Position numbers and translations under genes: made by a program. The notes under the pieces were generated by a model. It ran no database searches. It saw only the letters and a program-made list of their open reading frames with translations, and had not been told where the DNA came from. A stretch of 64,000 nt of DNA, from contig CM036768.1 of assembly GCA_020796225.1 (NCBI GenBank), forward strand, positions 40,126,789-40,190,788, written 5' to 3'. The stretch is from Arion vulgaris. Taxonomy: Eukaryota > Mollusca > Gastropoda > Stylommatophora > Arionidae. This document shows positions 11,487 to 21,756 of the stretch, piece after piece. How positions within the stretch are numbered: the stretch's first letter is position 1; every line of letters begins with the position of its first letter.

Positions 11487-11960
11487 TTCTGCAGAATTAT
11501 ACACCACCAGCCGAGAGTATTACACTCTATCTACCAACATATTCAGAAATTATACACCACCAGCCGAGAGTATTACACTCTATCTACCAACATATTCAGA
11601 AATTATACACCACCAGCCGAGAGTATTACACTCTATCTACCAACATATTCAGAAATTATACACCACCAGCCGAGAGTATTACACTCTATCTACCAACATA
11701 TTCAGAAATTATACACCACCAGCCGAGAGTATTACACTCTATCTACCAACATATTCAGAAATTATACACCACCAGCCGAGAGTATTACACTCTATCTACC
11801 AACATATTCAGAAATTATACACCACCAGCCGAGAGTCTTGCACTCTATCTACCAACATATTCAGAAATTATACACCACCAGCCGAGAGTATTACACTCTA
11901 TCTACCAACATATTCAGAAATTATACACCACCAGCCGAGAGTCTTGCGCTCCAACATATT
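11487..11960. repeat. 53-bp minisatellite, ~9 copies
   Basis: Unit ATTCAGAAATTATACACCAC, CAGCCGAGAGTATTACACTC, TATCTACCAACAT. Copies are nearly identical; variants carry GTCTTGCACTC. The seed resembles 8172-8215, suggesting it arose from a dispersed element. Confidence 0.96.
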
Positions 11961-11975
11961 CAGAAAAAAACCAAG

Positions 11976-12200
11976 CAGACCGCACAAATAATAATAGCCG
12001 CCCATTGCAAGCGATGAGGACATCAGACTCAAACGAGTGTTGTTGCACCTCTCTGGTGTGTGTGGAGGTGAATGTAATCTAATTCTGGAACACAATCCCC
12101 CACAGGTTAGGCATACATGCTCAAGGTTGGACATGTGGGTGTTTCGTGTTCCGTCTTTTCGTGCAGCTGGTTTTCTCTGCGTCTCAACAGCAAGACGTAT
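11976..12200 (-). mobile_element. LINE 3' end with C2H2-like motif and TATTATT tail, minus strand
   Basis: The minus strand reads VCLTCGGLCSRIRLHSPPHT, a decayed C-x-x-C-G-R-x-C-x-S-R-I-G-L-Y-S-H-x-R-T-H finger typical of the C-terminus of many invertebrate LINE ORF2 proteins, then SLAMGGYYY, which is the 3' UTR ending in TATTATTATT. Copies at 14218 and 21150 are related. Confidence 0.75.
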
Positions 12201-12349
12201 CTGAGATCGTACAATATCAAACCAATAAGTTGAACTGAACATTAACATTAAGAAGACACAAATTAAAACCATAAATTTCAATAATCTCCGCAGCATTGAC
12301 TAAACGTAGAGAACAAGTAACTGGCAGCAACAGACATAATTACACAAAT

Positions 12350-12540
12350 AGGGTGTCTGGCTGAATGGTTAAACGTGGTGTTGTTTCCTCGACAAAGGAG
12401 AGTGGCTGGCTGAATAGTTAAACGTGGTGTTGTTTCATCGACAAAGGAGAGTGGTTGGCTGAATGGTTAAACGTGGTGTTGTTTACTCGACACGTAAACT
12501 TTGTGTTCGAGCTCTAGGTAAGGTCAAAAGTTTTTTTTTA
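12350..12540 (+). mobile_element. tRNA-like SINE head with triplicated 49-bp A-box segment
   Basis: Three 49-bp tandem units (starting 12357, 12406, 12455), each holding the A-box-like TGGCTGAATGGTTAAACGTGG (split as TGGCTGAATGGTTAAACG and TGG). Only the last is followed by a B box (GTGTTCGAGCTC at about 12505) and a T9 run that could end Pol III transcription. I infer a tRNA-derived SINE or tRNA relic. Confidence 0.55.
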
Positions 12541-12725
12541 TGTTGATGAGGTTGCCCTATACATCCCCTCAGCGTATTCTTGGAAATATAAACAATACGC
12601 TGTAATGACAGTAACAACGGGAGGGCGTGTCGGTGAGAACAACTAAAATATAAAGCCGTAATTGCTTTCGACAATCTAAAAACACCATTTAAGATCTTCC
12701 CGATACAAAACATAAACTAAATGAA

Positions 12726-13085
12726 GAATATTGGACGGCTATATACTGTCAATATTTTTGTATTTATATGAATGTTGGACCACTATATACTGTCAATACC
12801 TTTTTATTTATATGAATGTTGGACGGCTATATACTGTCAATACCTTTGTATTTATATGAATGTTGGACGGCTATATACTATCAATACCTTTGTATTTATA
12901 TGAATGTTGGACGACTATATACTGTCAATACCTTTGTATTTATATGAATGTTGGACGACTATATACTGTCAATACCTTTGTATTTATATGAATGTTGGAC
13001 GACTATATACTGTCAATACCTTTGTATTTATATGAATGTTGGACGACTATATACTGTCAATACCTTTGTATTTATATGAATGTTG
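12726..13085. repeat. 44-bp minisatellite, 8 copies
   Basis: Unit GAATGTTGGACGACTATATA, CTGTCAATACCTTTGTATTT, ATAT. The left units carry GGACGGC, the right ones GGACGAC. Confidence 0.96.
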
Positions 13086-13947
13086 AAGATTCACTGGAGA
13101 ACAAACAGAACAAGAAACATCTAGAATAAACTAATCGATAACGGTGATGTCACTATGAAAAACAAGTCAATATGATCAATGACATTACGAAGATCATATT
13201 GATAACAACACAGCATGTGATAATAAAATAGTTACAATCATAAAGACAAACTAACGTCGTGTACAACTTACCTCGAAAACAATTAACAAGTTTCCAATTA
13301 TTTGAAATGTGAATAAGAGAAAGTGATGAATATTTTAAACCTGAAGTTCCCAAGTTTTTTTTTGGAATGATATAAGTAAGATTTGTCTATTGGTGTCTCC
13401 AGCCTGCACCTTGCAGTCCTAAAGGTGACCTCTATTGTTTGTCCTTCTCTGGTAATCTTGTATTGAAAAAACAAGACAAAATACTCTTGGTCTTATCAGA
13501 CTTGAAATTATCGTTTGGTGAGGGATACCAATGCAGACCAATATCCGCCCCAGTGCTCGGTCCACATTCTTTAATAGACTCTATTAATTTGTTCTGGGAA
13601 AAGAAAAAGAACGGGCGGGGAGGACAAAACGATATAATATAAGTGGGTGGGGGGAAGATATTGGTAAGACTTACTCGAAGTTAGTCACGTAGGACAAAAT
13701 TTTTACAAGAGATTAGTTCACGTAGGCACAAACAGGATTGTTGTATTCAAACTCAATCAAATAAGAACAGAGGCGGGGAGAGTTGAATAATGATAAAATC
13801 TGAATTGGTCACGTAGACAATCACAGGTTAGTAATAACTAGGATGTTCAATAGAATACACCAATATGAAGGTGGTGGGGAGAGTCTAATGTTTTCATTTT
13901 ATTTGCTAGCATACATTTCGCCAAACACTGCAAGCTATACCATAAAC
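13086..13947. other. No gene seen
   Basis: No recognisable coding segment. A loose repeat of TTAGT(T)CACGTAGGACAAA-like words occurs at about 13680-13830. Confidence 0.45.
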
Positions 13948-14113
13948 CAGTGGCGGCTCGTGCTAATTTTGTTGTGGGGTCAGACACATTTTTGTGTGGA
14001 AAATCATGGTATTGGGTTAGGTTATATTTTAATTTATTCAATAATAAATACACGTTACACATTATTTTTGGTGGGGTCAGGCCCCACTAGCCCTTAATGA
14101 CGAGCCGCCACTG
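13948..14113. mobile_element. hAT-like MITE, 166 bp, perfect 8-bp TSD
   Basis: Terminal inverted repeats CAGTGGCGGCTCGT and ACGAGCCGCCACTG, flanked by a perfect 8-bp duplication CCATAAAC (13940-13947, 14114-14121). An 8-bp TSD with CAG termini points to hAT-type transposition. No coding capacity. Sister copy at 16799. Confidence 0.93.
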
Positions 14114-14217
14114 CCATAAACAAGGCAGGTGACATTTGAGATATTATAGACAAAATATTTGGCAAAAAATACAACCGCAGAATATGTGGGATGTAACAGA
14201 CAAGAAAATACGTTAAC

Positions 14218-14650
14218 ATATAATAATAGCCGTCCATAGCAAGCGATGAGGACAACAGCCTCAGACGTGTGTTTCTGCACCTCTCTGTTGTATGCGGAGG
14301 TAACTGTAAAGTCCAATCCTCGAACGTGTGTGTCCCCTACCACAGGTGGACCATATTTGATCGAGGTTAGACATGTGAGTGTTATGTCCTTTCGTCTATT
14401 GTCTATCCCCAGGTGGAAGATGGAATTGGTTATCGCCTCGTGCCGTTAGCGTAGGGTGGGAGCTTTAATTTGCGTTCCAGGACCAGATGAGTCGCTCTTG
14501 TTGTGTTATATCCGTGCTTATGTAGTGTGGTCTTGATATTGTCTATCCATCTTTTTCTTGATCTTCCCTTCGCTCTAGTACCTGATCTCTTTTTATTGTA
14601 TGCTGCTAGTGGTGGTTGGTTTTCTCGCCTAACAGTACGACGATTCTCAG
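14218..14650 (-). mobile_element. LINE ORF2 C-terminus and 3' end, minus strand
   Basis: The minus strand reads KEIRY, EGKIKKKMDRQYQDHTT (matching KGRPRKDGIDNIKTTLHKH of the fragment at 39595), then FHLGIDNRRKD, SNMVH and a decayed finger ending SEAVVLIACYGRLLL, then the TATTAT tail. Several stops and frameshifts. Confidence 0.72.
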
Positions 14651-15280
14651 CTATGTGAGTTCCTCTTGTATCAGTTATCAGTTATAGGGACTATCATCGT
14701 GTGTTGTTATAGCGTAACAATTAAACAACAGTAAAGACTGCCATGATAAAGCACCATTGACAAAACTATTCTCCGCTCAAAAAACTTGCCACCTGGAGCA
14801 CGTTTAACAAAATAAGACGCACACGTACACACGCACGCGGGCGCTCGCACACACACACATACACATGCGCGCGCTCGAGCACACAAAAGAGAGAGAGGAA
14901 ATATATTGGAAAATTGAATTTCATTGCACTTCGTTTATTACAATTGTTTGTTACCAAGTGACCTCATATATTCAGATGTCTATAAAGTATGTCACAGGCA
15001 AGCAATTCAGATAACCAACTGACAACATCCTTTATAATGTGGCTGTGACGTAACAGAAGGATTTGAATTCCCCAAGCCGGAACAAGTATACACTGACTGA
15101 ACAAGCACATTGTGTGTGGGTTTAAAAAAGAATTTGCATTAGTTTAATGTTTGCTTTTGCCTAGTTTAATAAAACAGACTTTGGTATTGAATTGGTTATA
15201 CAAGACGTTTGAACATGCCGTGTTGGGAAGGAAGGAGGGAGGGGGTCGTTACAATTGCGGTAAACACAGATGTGGTTTTA
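14651..15280. other. No gene seen
   Basis: Includes an ACAC/GCGC-rich microsatellite at about 14818-14885. No coding signature. Confidence 0.5.
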
Positions 15281-15284
15281 CAGA

Positions 15285-15670
15285 AGAGTGCTGAAAATTC
15301 CATGGACAGCGAAGAAAACAAATGATGAGGTTTAAAAGCAGGCATGAGCGCAAATAAACCGTATCAAAAGAATAAGAATCAGACAATCAAGGTTCTTCGG
15401 GCATATAATGCGAAGATAAGGTTTAGAACATTTGGTGATAACCGGTAAAACTCATGGAAGGAGAGATTGTAGAAAACAGAGGGAGAAGATGTTGGATGGT
15501 CTGACATCGTGGTTCCACAAAGATCGACGTCAGAACTGATAACTGCACCAAGGAGAGAGAGTTGTGAATAGACAAGATCGCCTCCACCGGCAAGCATGGC
15601 ACTTGGTTGATTGCTAAGAGAATTAAATATGATTTGTATATGTTTATTATCATACACGTTGTGATATAAG
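15285..15670 (+). mobile_element. LINE ORF2 C-terminal fragment
   Basis: The + strand gives AENSMDSEENK, GLKAGMSANKPYQKNKNQT, GDNR and ELITAPRRES, close to the W-T-x-K-x-T-N-E-E-V-L ... G-R-G-R-x-R tail of LINE ORF2 proteins with indels and stops. The two minus-strand ORFs here are shadows. Confidence 0.55.
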
Positions 15671-16130
15671 CAAAAATACTTGTTCTTAGGTTTGAAAGAG
15701 CAGACATCGATTTCAAGAGAATTGAATACACTGGAAACAAACAAATACAAGCAATGACAAACGATTAATAAAACGGAGACTAGAAGGGTCCAAATGATTC
15801 TCTACCTGATGGCTAAGATTGAGACTAGTAGGTAACCATAATGATCTTAACCTAAAGGTAAAATATTTACAAATATCCACTAGTCAAATAGTAAACGCAT
15901 AAAGCTTGCGATAAGTTGGTCTCTACATTTTCTGGAGCGTTCGATATCTGAGCATGACTTATTAGGTCACATACGGTATTGTGCTATTCTCGGAAATGGC
16001 TGAAACAGTCGAACTCACTCCGTTACAGGGTCCACCTGGTATTTCAGTACTTCTGAGGAGGTGGGATGGTCGGAGGGGGAATATGGCGTTTTTTTTCGTC
16101 AGCCAAATGAGAATAACGTTTATATTGATT
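15671..16130. other. No gene seen
   Basis: Nothing recognisable; an 80-codon ORF at 15981-16223 runs into the palindrome and is probably chance. Confidence 0.45.
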
Positions 16131-16139
16131 CTTAAAAGG

Positions 16140-16258
16140 GTGGAGACTGCAGTAAAACTTGGAAAAATAGCTAAACACGTAAAAACAAAGTACTATAGTT
16201 ATTACTGTTTATGTATTTTGTAAAACTATAGTACTTTGTTTTTACGTGTTTAGCTATT
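16140..16258. mobile_element. Fold-back remnant of Penelope-like terminal repeats (perfect 35-bp arms)
   Basis: Arms 16166-16200 and 16224-16258 are perfect inverted repeats (AATAGCTAAACACGTAAAAA ... CTATAGTT) around a 23-bp spacer. The arms and the outer GGAGACTGCAGTAAAACTTGG match the ends of the Penelope-like element at 40388-41586 (right end 41549-41586 and both inverted repeats). It is what remains if the interior and most of both terminal repeats are lost. Confidence 0.85.
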
Positions 16259-16284
16259 GATTCTTACGCCCGTGTGTGTCGGGC

Positions 16285-16520
16285 GCGCAAGGTGCAAAGA
16301 ATAATAACACTGTGGGTATGTGACCTACAAGTCATGTCGTAAGTGCGATCTAGGAAGCTATCCTAGTAAATAAAAAGCGTTGCAGAAATCGGATGTGCTG
16401 GCATACTTGTAGACGCCTAACTGTTACAACGTATAATCGCTTTTAGGCTCAGATCACATACAGGTCACAAAGAGTGATTTAACAATGGTCGATATGGAGC
16501 ATTCGAATAAGAAAATATTG
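16285..16520 (+). repeat. Dispersed repeat R, copy 1
   Basis: Family marked by ACCTACAAGTCATGTCGTAAG, CCTAGTAAATAAAAAGCGT, CAGAAATCGG, AGATCACATACAGGTCACA and a GAA-rich end. Five clear copies in the window (16285, 21815, 27690, 46235 on +; 50595 on -). Probably a LINE 3' end with (GAA)n tail; the exact class is unknown. Confidence 0.75.
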
Positions 16521-16654
16521 ATTGTACTACAGAGCTAAGGACAATCAAAGATGTTTCCCTCAGATACAATATCAACAAATACCAGAGCATGTGCTTAATT
16601 TGGAACATCACCCCTACCCCACCCCACCCACGAAAAGTGAACACATTAACTTTA

Positions 16655-16798
16655 ATTTCATTGTGTAACATGTACTTTGTAGAACGTTGCTTTCATCACA
16701 GTCCGTCTGAAAAGCTCACAACTTTCATGTTCACGATTTCTTTAATACCTTGTCGTCTTGGTCGTCCTCTGATTCGTCTTTCAGAAACCATGTCCTAC
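16655..16798 (-). mobile_element. LINE 3' fragment, minus strand, interrupted by MITE
   Basis: The minus strand reads DMVSERRIRGRPRRQGIKEI then VNMKVVSFSDGL, the same block as EGMVPGRRGRPRRWLQDIK at 22018-22280. The hAT-like MITE at 16799 sits at its upstream side. Confidence 0.65.
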
Positions 16799-16961
16799 CA
16801 GGTGCGGCTCGTCATTAAGGGCCAGTGGGGCCGACCCACAAAACCTAAAGGGGTAATAACTTCCCGAAATAGACAAATATTAATAAATACTCCAGAAACC
16901 ATGATTTTCTCGAAAATTTGTGTCTGGTCCTACCAAGAAAAAAGACAACGAGCCGCCACTG
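16799..16961. mobile_element. hAT-like MITE, 163 bp, 8-bp TSD (7/8)
   Basis: Ends CAGGTGCGGCTCGT and ACGAGCCGCCACTG; flanks TGTCCTAC (16791-16798) and TATCCTAC (16962-16969). Inverted orientation relative to the 13948 copy. One base is missing in the left terminal repeat. Confidence 0.88.
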
Positions 16962-17282
16962 TATCCTACATTTACTATTCTCTCCAATGTTTATTTCAGG
17001 GTCCATAATACACATTCATATGTTACCACATAACAAATGTCTTCGGAAGTTTAACTCTCGTGTCTTTGCTTGTGATATGCCATATTTCCTTTATGCTAAC
17101 CATCTTCTGAAGGCTAAGATCACAGTGTAGTGTTAACTTAGTCGCGTCTAAATGGTAGACGCCTTCTTAAAGACAATAGGTAATACGGAATATATTTAAA
17201 CAAACTCCCAGCAGCTATCATTCAAAAGAATGGCGACCCTCGGAATTTAGATTTTCAACCGTAACTGGGCCCACCAGCCTGG

Positions 17283-17335
17283 AAGGGACATTCCTAGTAG
17301 AGGAAGGGATATTTCTAGTAGAGGAAGTGTAATAG
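17283..17335. repeat. 21-bp repeat, 2.5 copies
   Basis: Unit GGAAGGGACATTTCTAGTAGA. The same unit forms an array at 19757-19865, about 2.5 kb away. Confidence 0.85.
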
Positions 17336-17385
17336 TGTGGGCCTCGCTATCGTATAGTGACTGTTTGTTTTTACACTACTACCTA

Positions 17386-17643
17386 CAGGGTGTTCAAGAT
17401 TAAAGCAGCCCCATTGACAAATCGAAAGTTGCCAGATAATCTATCGCGTTATGTTTATGTGCTATTTAAACCGGTTCTGACTAGCTCGTTTTACGTCACA
17501 TTTGTTCATCGCCCCTTCCCGCACTACAATTACATACCGTCACATAACCTTGACCTATACTACGTCATAACTGAACCTTCTCATTTCATACATATATGCC
17601 AGATTGACTCCATTCACAGGCTGCTATTATCTTGAACACCCTG
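17386..17643. mobile_element. MITE, 258 bp, TA target duplication
   Basis: Inverted ends CAGGGTGTTCAAGATTAAAG and, inverted, CAGGGTGTTCAAGATAATAG, flanked on both sides by TA. This suits a Tc1/mariner-superfamily MITE. It holds a 92-codon ORF (17357-17635) that crosses the terminal repeat and is unlikely to be a gene. Confidence 0.85.
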
Positions 17644-17645
17644 TA

Positions 17646-18230
17646 CATACATTCACAACTATAACCTATTATTCTTTTATCTTTGGTCACTGCACCATAA
17701 ACACTAACTCGACAACTATCACACTCTAACATAGAATATAATCCAATTTAAACGACCGTCAAAGATATTGTATCTCTATGTGAGAATCAATCTGATTCTC
17801 AACTTTTATTTATTCATTTACTTATTTCAATACAAAATATACATTCATATATATATATATATGCAAATTAGTTGATTATTTATGGTTCTGTTTAGCATTT
17901 GGCAATTTCCTTATCAATTTAAAACAACCAATCTTCCTGGAAAAAATAAAAGTATATTACCTCATCAAAATAAGACACCTCTATATCTAAAAATACAACC
18001 GTAAATATAATCGTATTAAATATTATGGTCTACTTATCCCTTCTGCCAAAAAATATGAACATGAATGTTTCTGTCCAGAAGTCCTTGAATATGTCACTTT
18101 TATTTAAAATGTCTCCTTTTCGATCGAACCGCCTTGAATATCTCATTTTTCTTAGAATGTCTCTTTGTTGATTTAGTTGCAACTGTCTCTCTATTTAGGT
18201 CAAAGTCAACACCGTCAGGGCTATCTTGTT
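17646..18230. other. No gene seen
   Basis: AT-rich; (AT)n run at about 17850. Short dispersed matches of CTTGAATATGTCACTTTTATT / CTTGAATATCTCATTTTTCT at 18085 and 18130 suggest a local duplication. Confidence 0.45.
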
Positions 18231-18284
18231 GATAATACTAAGTTCTGGCGTGGTCATCAACTGTAGACTACTTCAAGCGTACTG

Positions 18285-18605
18285 GTTAGCTTGAATGATA
18301 TCACCAACTGAACTCACATGTTACGATGATGTCACCAATGTGCTACAACTGATTAGCTTGAATGATATCACCAACTGTAGACTACCACTGGTTAGCATGG
18401 TACAACTGCTCAGAATGAATATTTACCAACTGTAGACTACCAAGCACTGGTTAGCTTGAATGATTAAAGTAGTACTTACTTGAATGATATCACCAACTGT
18501 AGACTACCAAGCACTGGTTAGCTTGAATGATGTCACCAACTGTAGACTACCAAGCACTGGTTAGCTTGAATGATGTCACCAACTGTAGACTAACCAAGCA
18601 CCTAC
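18285..18605. repeat. Degenerate tandem repeat with CACCAACTGTAGACTACC
   Basis: Units contain ACTGGTTAGCTTGAATGATR, TCACCAACTGTAGACTACCA and AGC; about seven copies of variable length; the last ones are most regular (~48 bp). Confidence 0.88.
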
Positions 18606-18649
18606 ACACTGGCTAATCTTTCCTTCTATCAATTAACTGTCTGTTATCC

Positions 18650-19395
18650 TGTTCTGGCCTCACTATCCTCTCTTCAAACTGTCTGTCTGTGGGTACCTCT
18701 CTGTTCCTCTGGCTCTGTGAAGTATGTCTAAAGTTGTATGTGTGTGTCACTTATTCTAGACAACACTTTTGGACAAGTCAATTCTTTCTGTCTGTAACTG
18801 TCTCAGACTACCCTCACTGACTGTTCCTGGGTACCTCTCTGTCCCTCTGTCTCTATCCGAATGCGTCTCTCAAGTCTGTGTGAAGTTGTGTCTATGAAGT
18901 GTCTCTGCAAGTTGTCCCCTGCCAACTGTTTCTGCAGAGTGTGTCTCGCTGAAGTTGTGTGTCTCTTATTCTAGACAACACTTCTGGACAAGTCAATTCT
19001 TTCTGTCTGTAACTGTCTCAGACTACCCTCACTGACTGTTCCTGGGTCTGTCTCTGTCCCTCTAAATCGCTGAATCTGCCAAGTGTCTGTCCCTACTGTG
19101 TCGATGAAGTGTGTGTAAAATTGTATGTGTGTGTCTCTTATTCTAGACAACACTTCTGGACAAGTCAATTCTTTCTGTCTGTAACTGTCTCAGACTACCC
19201 TCACTACTGTTCCTGGGTACCTCTCTGTCCCTCTGTCTCTATCCGAATGCGTCTCTCAAGTGTGTCTAAAGGTGTCCCTCTGCCAAGTGTTTCTGCAGAG
19301 TGTGTCTCGCTTCGCAAGTTTCTCCCTAAGTTCTCCTCTGCCAACTGTCTGTCCCTACTGTGTCGATGAAGTGTGTGTAAAATTGTGTCGAATCT
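18650..19395. repeat. Higher-order repeat, ~170-215-bp unit, 3 copies
   Basis: Each unit starts at TTATTCTAGACAACACTTYT (18752, 18968, 19138) and continues GGACAAGTCAATTCTTTCTG, then TGTAACTGTCTCAGACTACC and CTCTGTC-rich sequence. Within each unit are shorter CTGTSTCTC-type subrepeats. Confidence 0.88.
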
Positions 19396-19756
19396 ACAAT
19401 ATGCATTCTATTTATCCACTGGCATTTTCTTTGTTTCCAAACCAGTCATTGTCCTGTTAGTATAATTCTCACGGTCAAATCTGGTTGTTGCTTGAGGAAA
19501 CCCCTAATTGATATTTGTGACCTATGGAATTTCAAGAAAACAAGAATACAATTAACCTCAAGTTGAATGCAGGCTAGGAGAAAGAAAACAGGGCATAAAT
19601 TTACTTCTAGTTAAGGAAAAGTCTCCTTGCTAATATATATGGTCTGTTATTATACGCTCATAGACCTGGTATATGGTTACTCCTTTGCTTTATTGTAAAT
19701 ACGTGCTTAGTTGAAGCTTGGGACTAGGAAAAAACCTGGTATCATATTCCCTGCTA

Positions 19757-19866
19757 CAGAAGGGACATTTCTAGTAGAGGAAGGGACATTTCTAGTAGAG
19801 GAAGGGACATTTCTAGTAGAGGAAGGGACATTTATAGTAGAGGAAGGGACATTTCTAGTAGAGGGT
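19757..19866. repeat. 21-bp minisatellite, 5 copies
   Basis: Unit GAAGGGACATTTCTAGTAGAG with one A variant. Related to 17283-17335. Confidence 0.95.
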
Positions 19867-19954
19867 GGTTGCAATATTTAATATGAATAGATCGTATCTT
19901 TTTTCTTCTATTGCAAGTGAGTGACTAAAGCTACTTACAACTTGATAGCAATTG

Positions 19955-20290
19955 ATTGATTGATTGATAGGACCATCATTATTGCACTTCGATGAGTAAC
20001 CATGTGTGACCCGATCTCTTTCTTACACAAGACGATCTCAGCCGCAGTGCACGAACTCAGCAGCACCGACGAGGAATCCTGATGTAATTCTGAAGATGGT
20101 GAAGATATTTTGTCGGAATTTTATTTTTAATCTTTTCTAATGAATTTTTCCCGGGCAGCTTCTTTTCAGCCTGCTCTTCTCGATTTTAAATGCCAAGTGT
20201 TCTTTTAGTGCTCCAAATGAAATCGGGACATATGTTTTGTCGTCCGTTTTCGATAGGACTAGGAACTCTCTCACTCGCCATCACCGCCCA
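19955..20290. repeat. Dispersed repeat H, copy 1
   Basis: Matches 52685-52990: shared GATAGRACCATCATYATTGC, AGTAACCATGTG, CTTTCTTACACAAGA, TTTTCAGCC, and a TTTTGTCGTC / TATTGTCTG segment before ACTAGG. Class unknown. Confidence 0.65.
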
Positions 20291-20479
20291 GATCGATGTA
20301 CCAGATCTCCCCATAAATTCTATTCATGTGGAAATCTGATTCATGCAGCCTTAGCATTGGGTTGTTTTACGTCACATCTTCAGCACCATTTGGAGCTCTG
20401 GTGCTTATCCTTCGGCGATGTGTCCGGTTTCAGCCAGCGTTTACTCGGTGCGCTCTCCGTTCTGTAGCCATCTAGTGTT

Positions 20480-20640
20480 TTTACGGTGTGCGGTAGCTAG
20501 CCTCTCGTTCAACCTCCTAATCGCCTCTTAGGATATGCGTGGCAGGTAACAGTGGTTCTATTCTTTACACCCGAATTTGGGTCCCGGTAACCACTCGGGC
20601 GGGACTAGGAACTCGATCTCACCTACATTAAGATCAAGGA
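20480..20640 (-). repeat. Fragment of repeat R, minus strand
   Basis: CGTGGCAGGTAACAGTGGTT, TATTCTTTACACCCGAATTT and GGTAACCACTCGGGCG are the reverse complement of 21760-21835. The two face each other about 1.2 kb apart. Confidence 0.7.
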
Positions 20641-20904
20641 TGTCGGGAAATATTTCTCGATGGCTCCACGAGGGAGCGAACCGAGTCTCTTTGGAACGAG
20701 AGGCGAGCAGCTAACTTCTACGTCACAGATACCGCCTTAATAGCAATATATACACGTCCAATCGTTGCAAGGTAGTTGTACAGAGTTGGGACACCTGGCT
20801 TATGATATTGAGAACAATTCTACAGGACTATTGTGGGGGATAAGTTCTGTGGAAGACACGCTACTGGATGATGATGATGGATGATGAGATGACATACTAA
20901 ATAT

Positions 20905-21015
20905 GCAAAGAGATTGATTAATCAACATCAAACTGGCGTGTTGGGTCGCTGGACGCTGCTGGATTTGCTGAGGCGGAGATCGGAGCACCTATGGACATGT
21001 CCGAGTGCTATGATG
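20905..21015 (+). mobile_element. RNase H-LINE 3' fragment
   Basis: Reads INQHQTGVLGRWTLLDLLRR then RSEHLWTCPSAM, matching the NQHRTGTVSRW ... SEHLWTC block at 23375-23500. Very short piece. Confidence 0.7.
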
Positions 21016-21149
21016 ATAGTCCTCATATAACTGATAACTGATGGCTTCTAGCAAAATAAGTTGCTCACGGCTAGCAAAGACTAACACGTAATAATAGTAC
21101 TGCCATTAGAAAACATATAATCATATCAATATTAGCACGCAACACTATA

Positions 21150-21720
21150 ATATAATATCCGTCCATCGCAAGCGATGATGACAACAACCTCAGACGCGTC
21201 TGGTCGCAAATCTCTGGTATGTGCGGAGGTGACTGTAGAGTATAATCCTGGGACGCAATCCTTAACAACAGGTGGGGCATATTTGATCAATGTTATGAAT
21301 ATAGGTGTTGTCTTTTCGCGCAGCTCGCTTTTTTCTTTAGCAATGCGACGATTATCAGCTATGCATATTCCTCGTGTGTCTTTTGCAATGCCACATTTGG
21401 CGATTTCGCGAAAGGAATTTCCATCACGTGAAACATTTTAGAGACACAATAAGAATGTCTTGTATGTGGTTTTTTTAAATGTCCACCAACCAGTCGTTTA
21501 CTCCTGTCAAGTTTGCCATACATCATATGATTTGGGAGGCTTCTATCAGACATCCTCGCATAGTGACAGGCCCATTTCACCTGGTCCTTTAGCAATAGAG
21601 TGTAGATACTTGGAAATTTGGTTTGCATCATCAGTAGCCTACTATTAGCCTGGAGGCAGAGAGCATGTAATCGCATCGTATGAGAGAGACAATAAGTAAC
21701 GAAAAAAGAACACATTTAAG
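21150..21720 (-). mobile_element. LINE ORF2 C-terminus, zinc finger and 3' tail, minus strand
   Basis: The minus strand is open for 118 codons (21715-21359) with LKDQVKWACHYARMSDRSLP, NHMMYGKLDRSKRLVGGHLK, then a frameshift and HEEYA; downstream LYSTV, SPPHIPEICDQTRLR (finger relic) and LAMDGYYII with TATTATA tail. V-[RK]-W-A-x-H-x-A-R-M and L-x-Y-G-[EK]-L-x-x-x-x-R-x-V-G-G are C-terminal marks of CFDP2-like LINE ORF2 proteins. Best preserved copy of this family here. Confidence 0.82.
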
Positions 21721-21756
21721 AAAATACGAAACATTATTCTCATACGGATTAAGGGT

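Noticed and set aside
12357..12520. A functional tRNA gene
   Set aside because: The A-box segment is repeated three times, no clean cloverleaf with paired acceptor stem could be drawn, and a SINE or relic is more likely.
13439..14449. Several 60-88-codon ORFs
   Set aside because: They overlap a MITE and a LINE tail, show no domain and have no supporting splice or promoter signals.
14818..14885. ORF with VYVCVCERPRACVRVR as a Cys-rich protein
   Set aside because: Translation of a CA/CG dinucleotide microsatellite.
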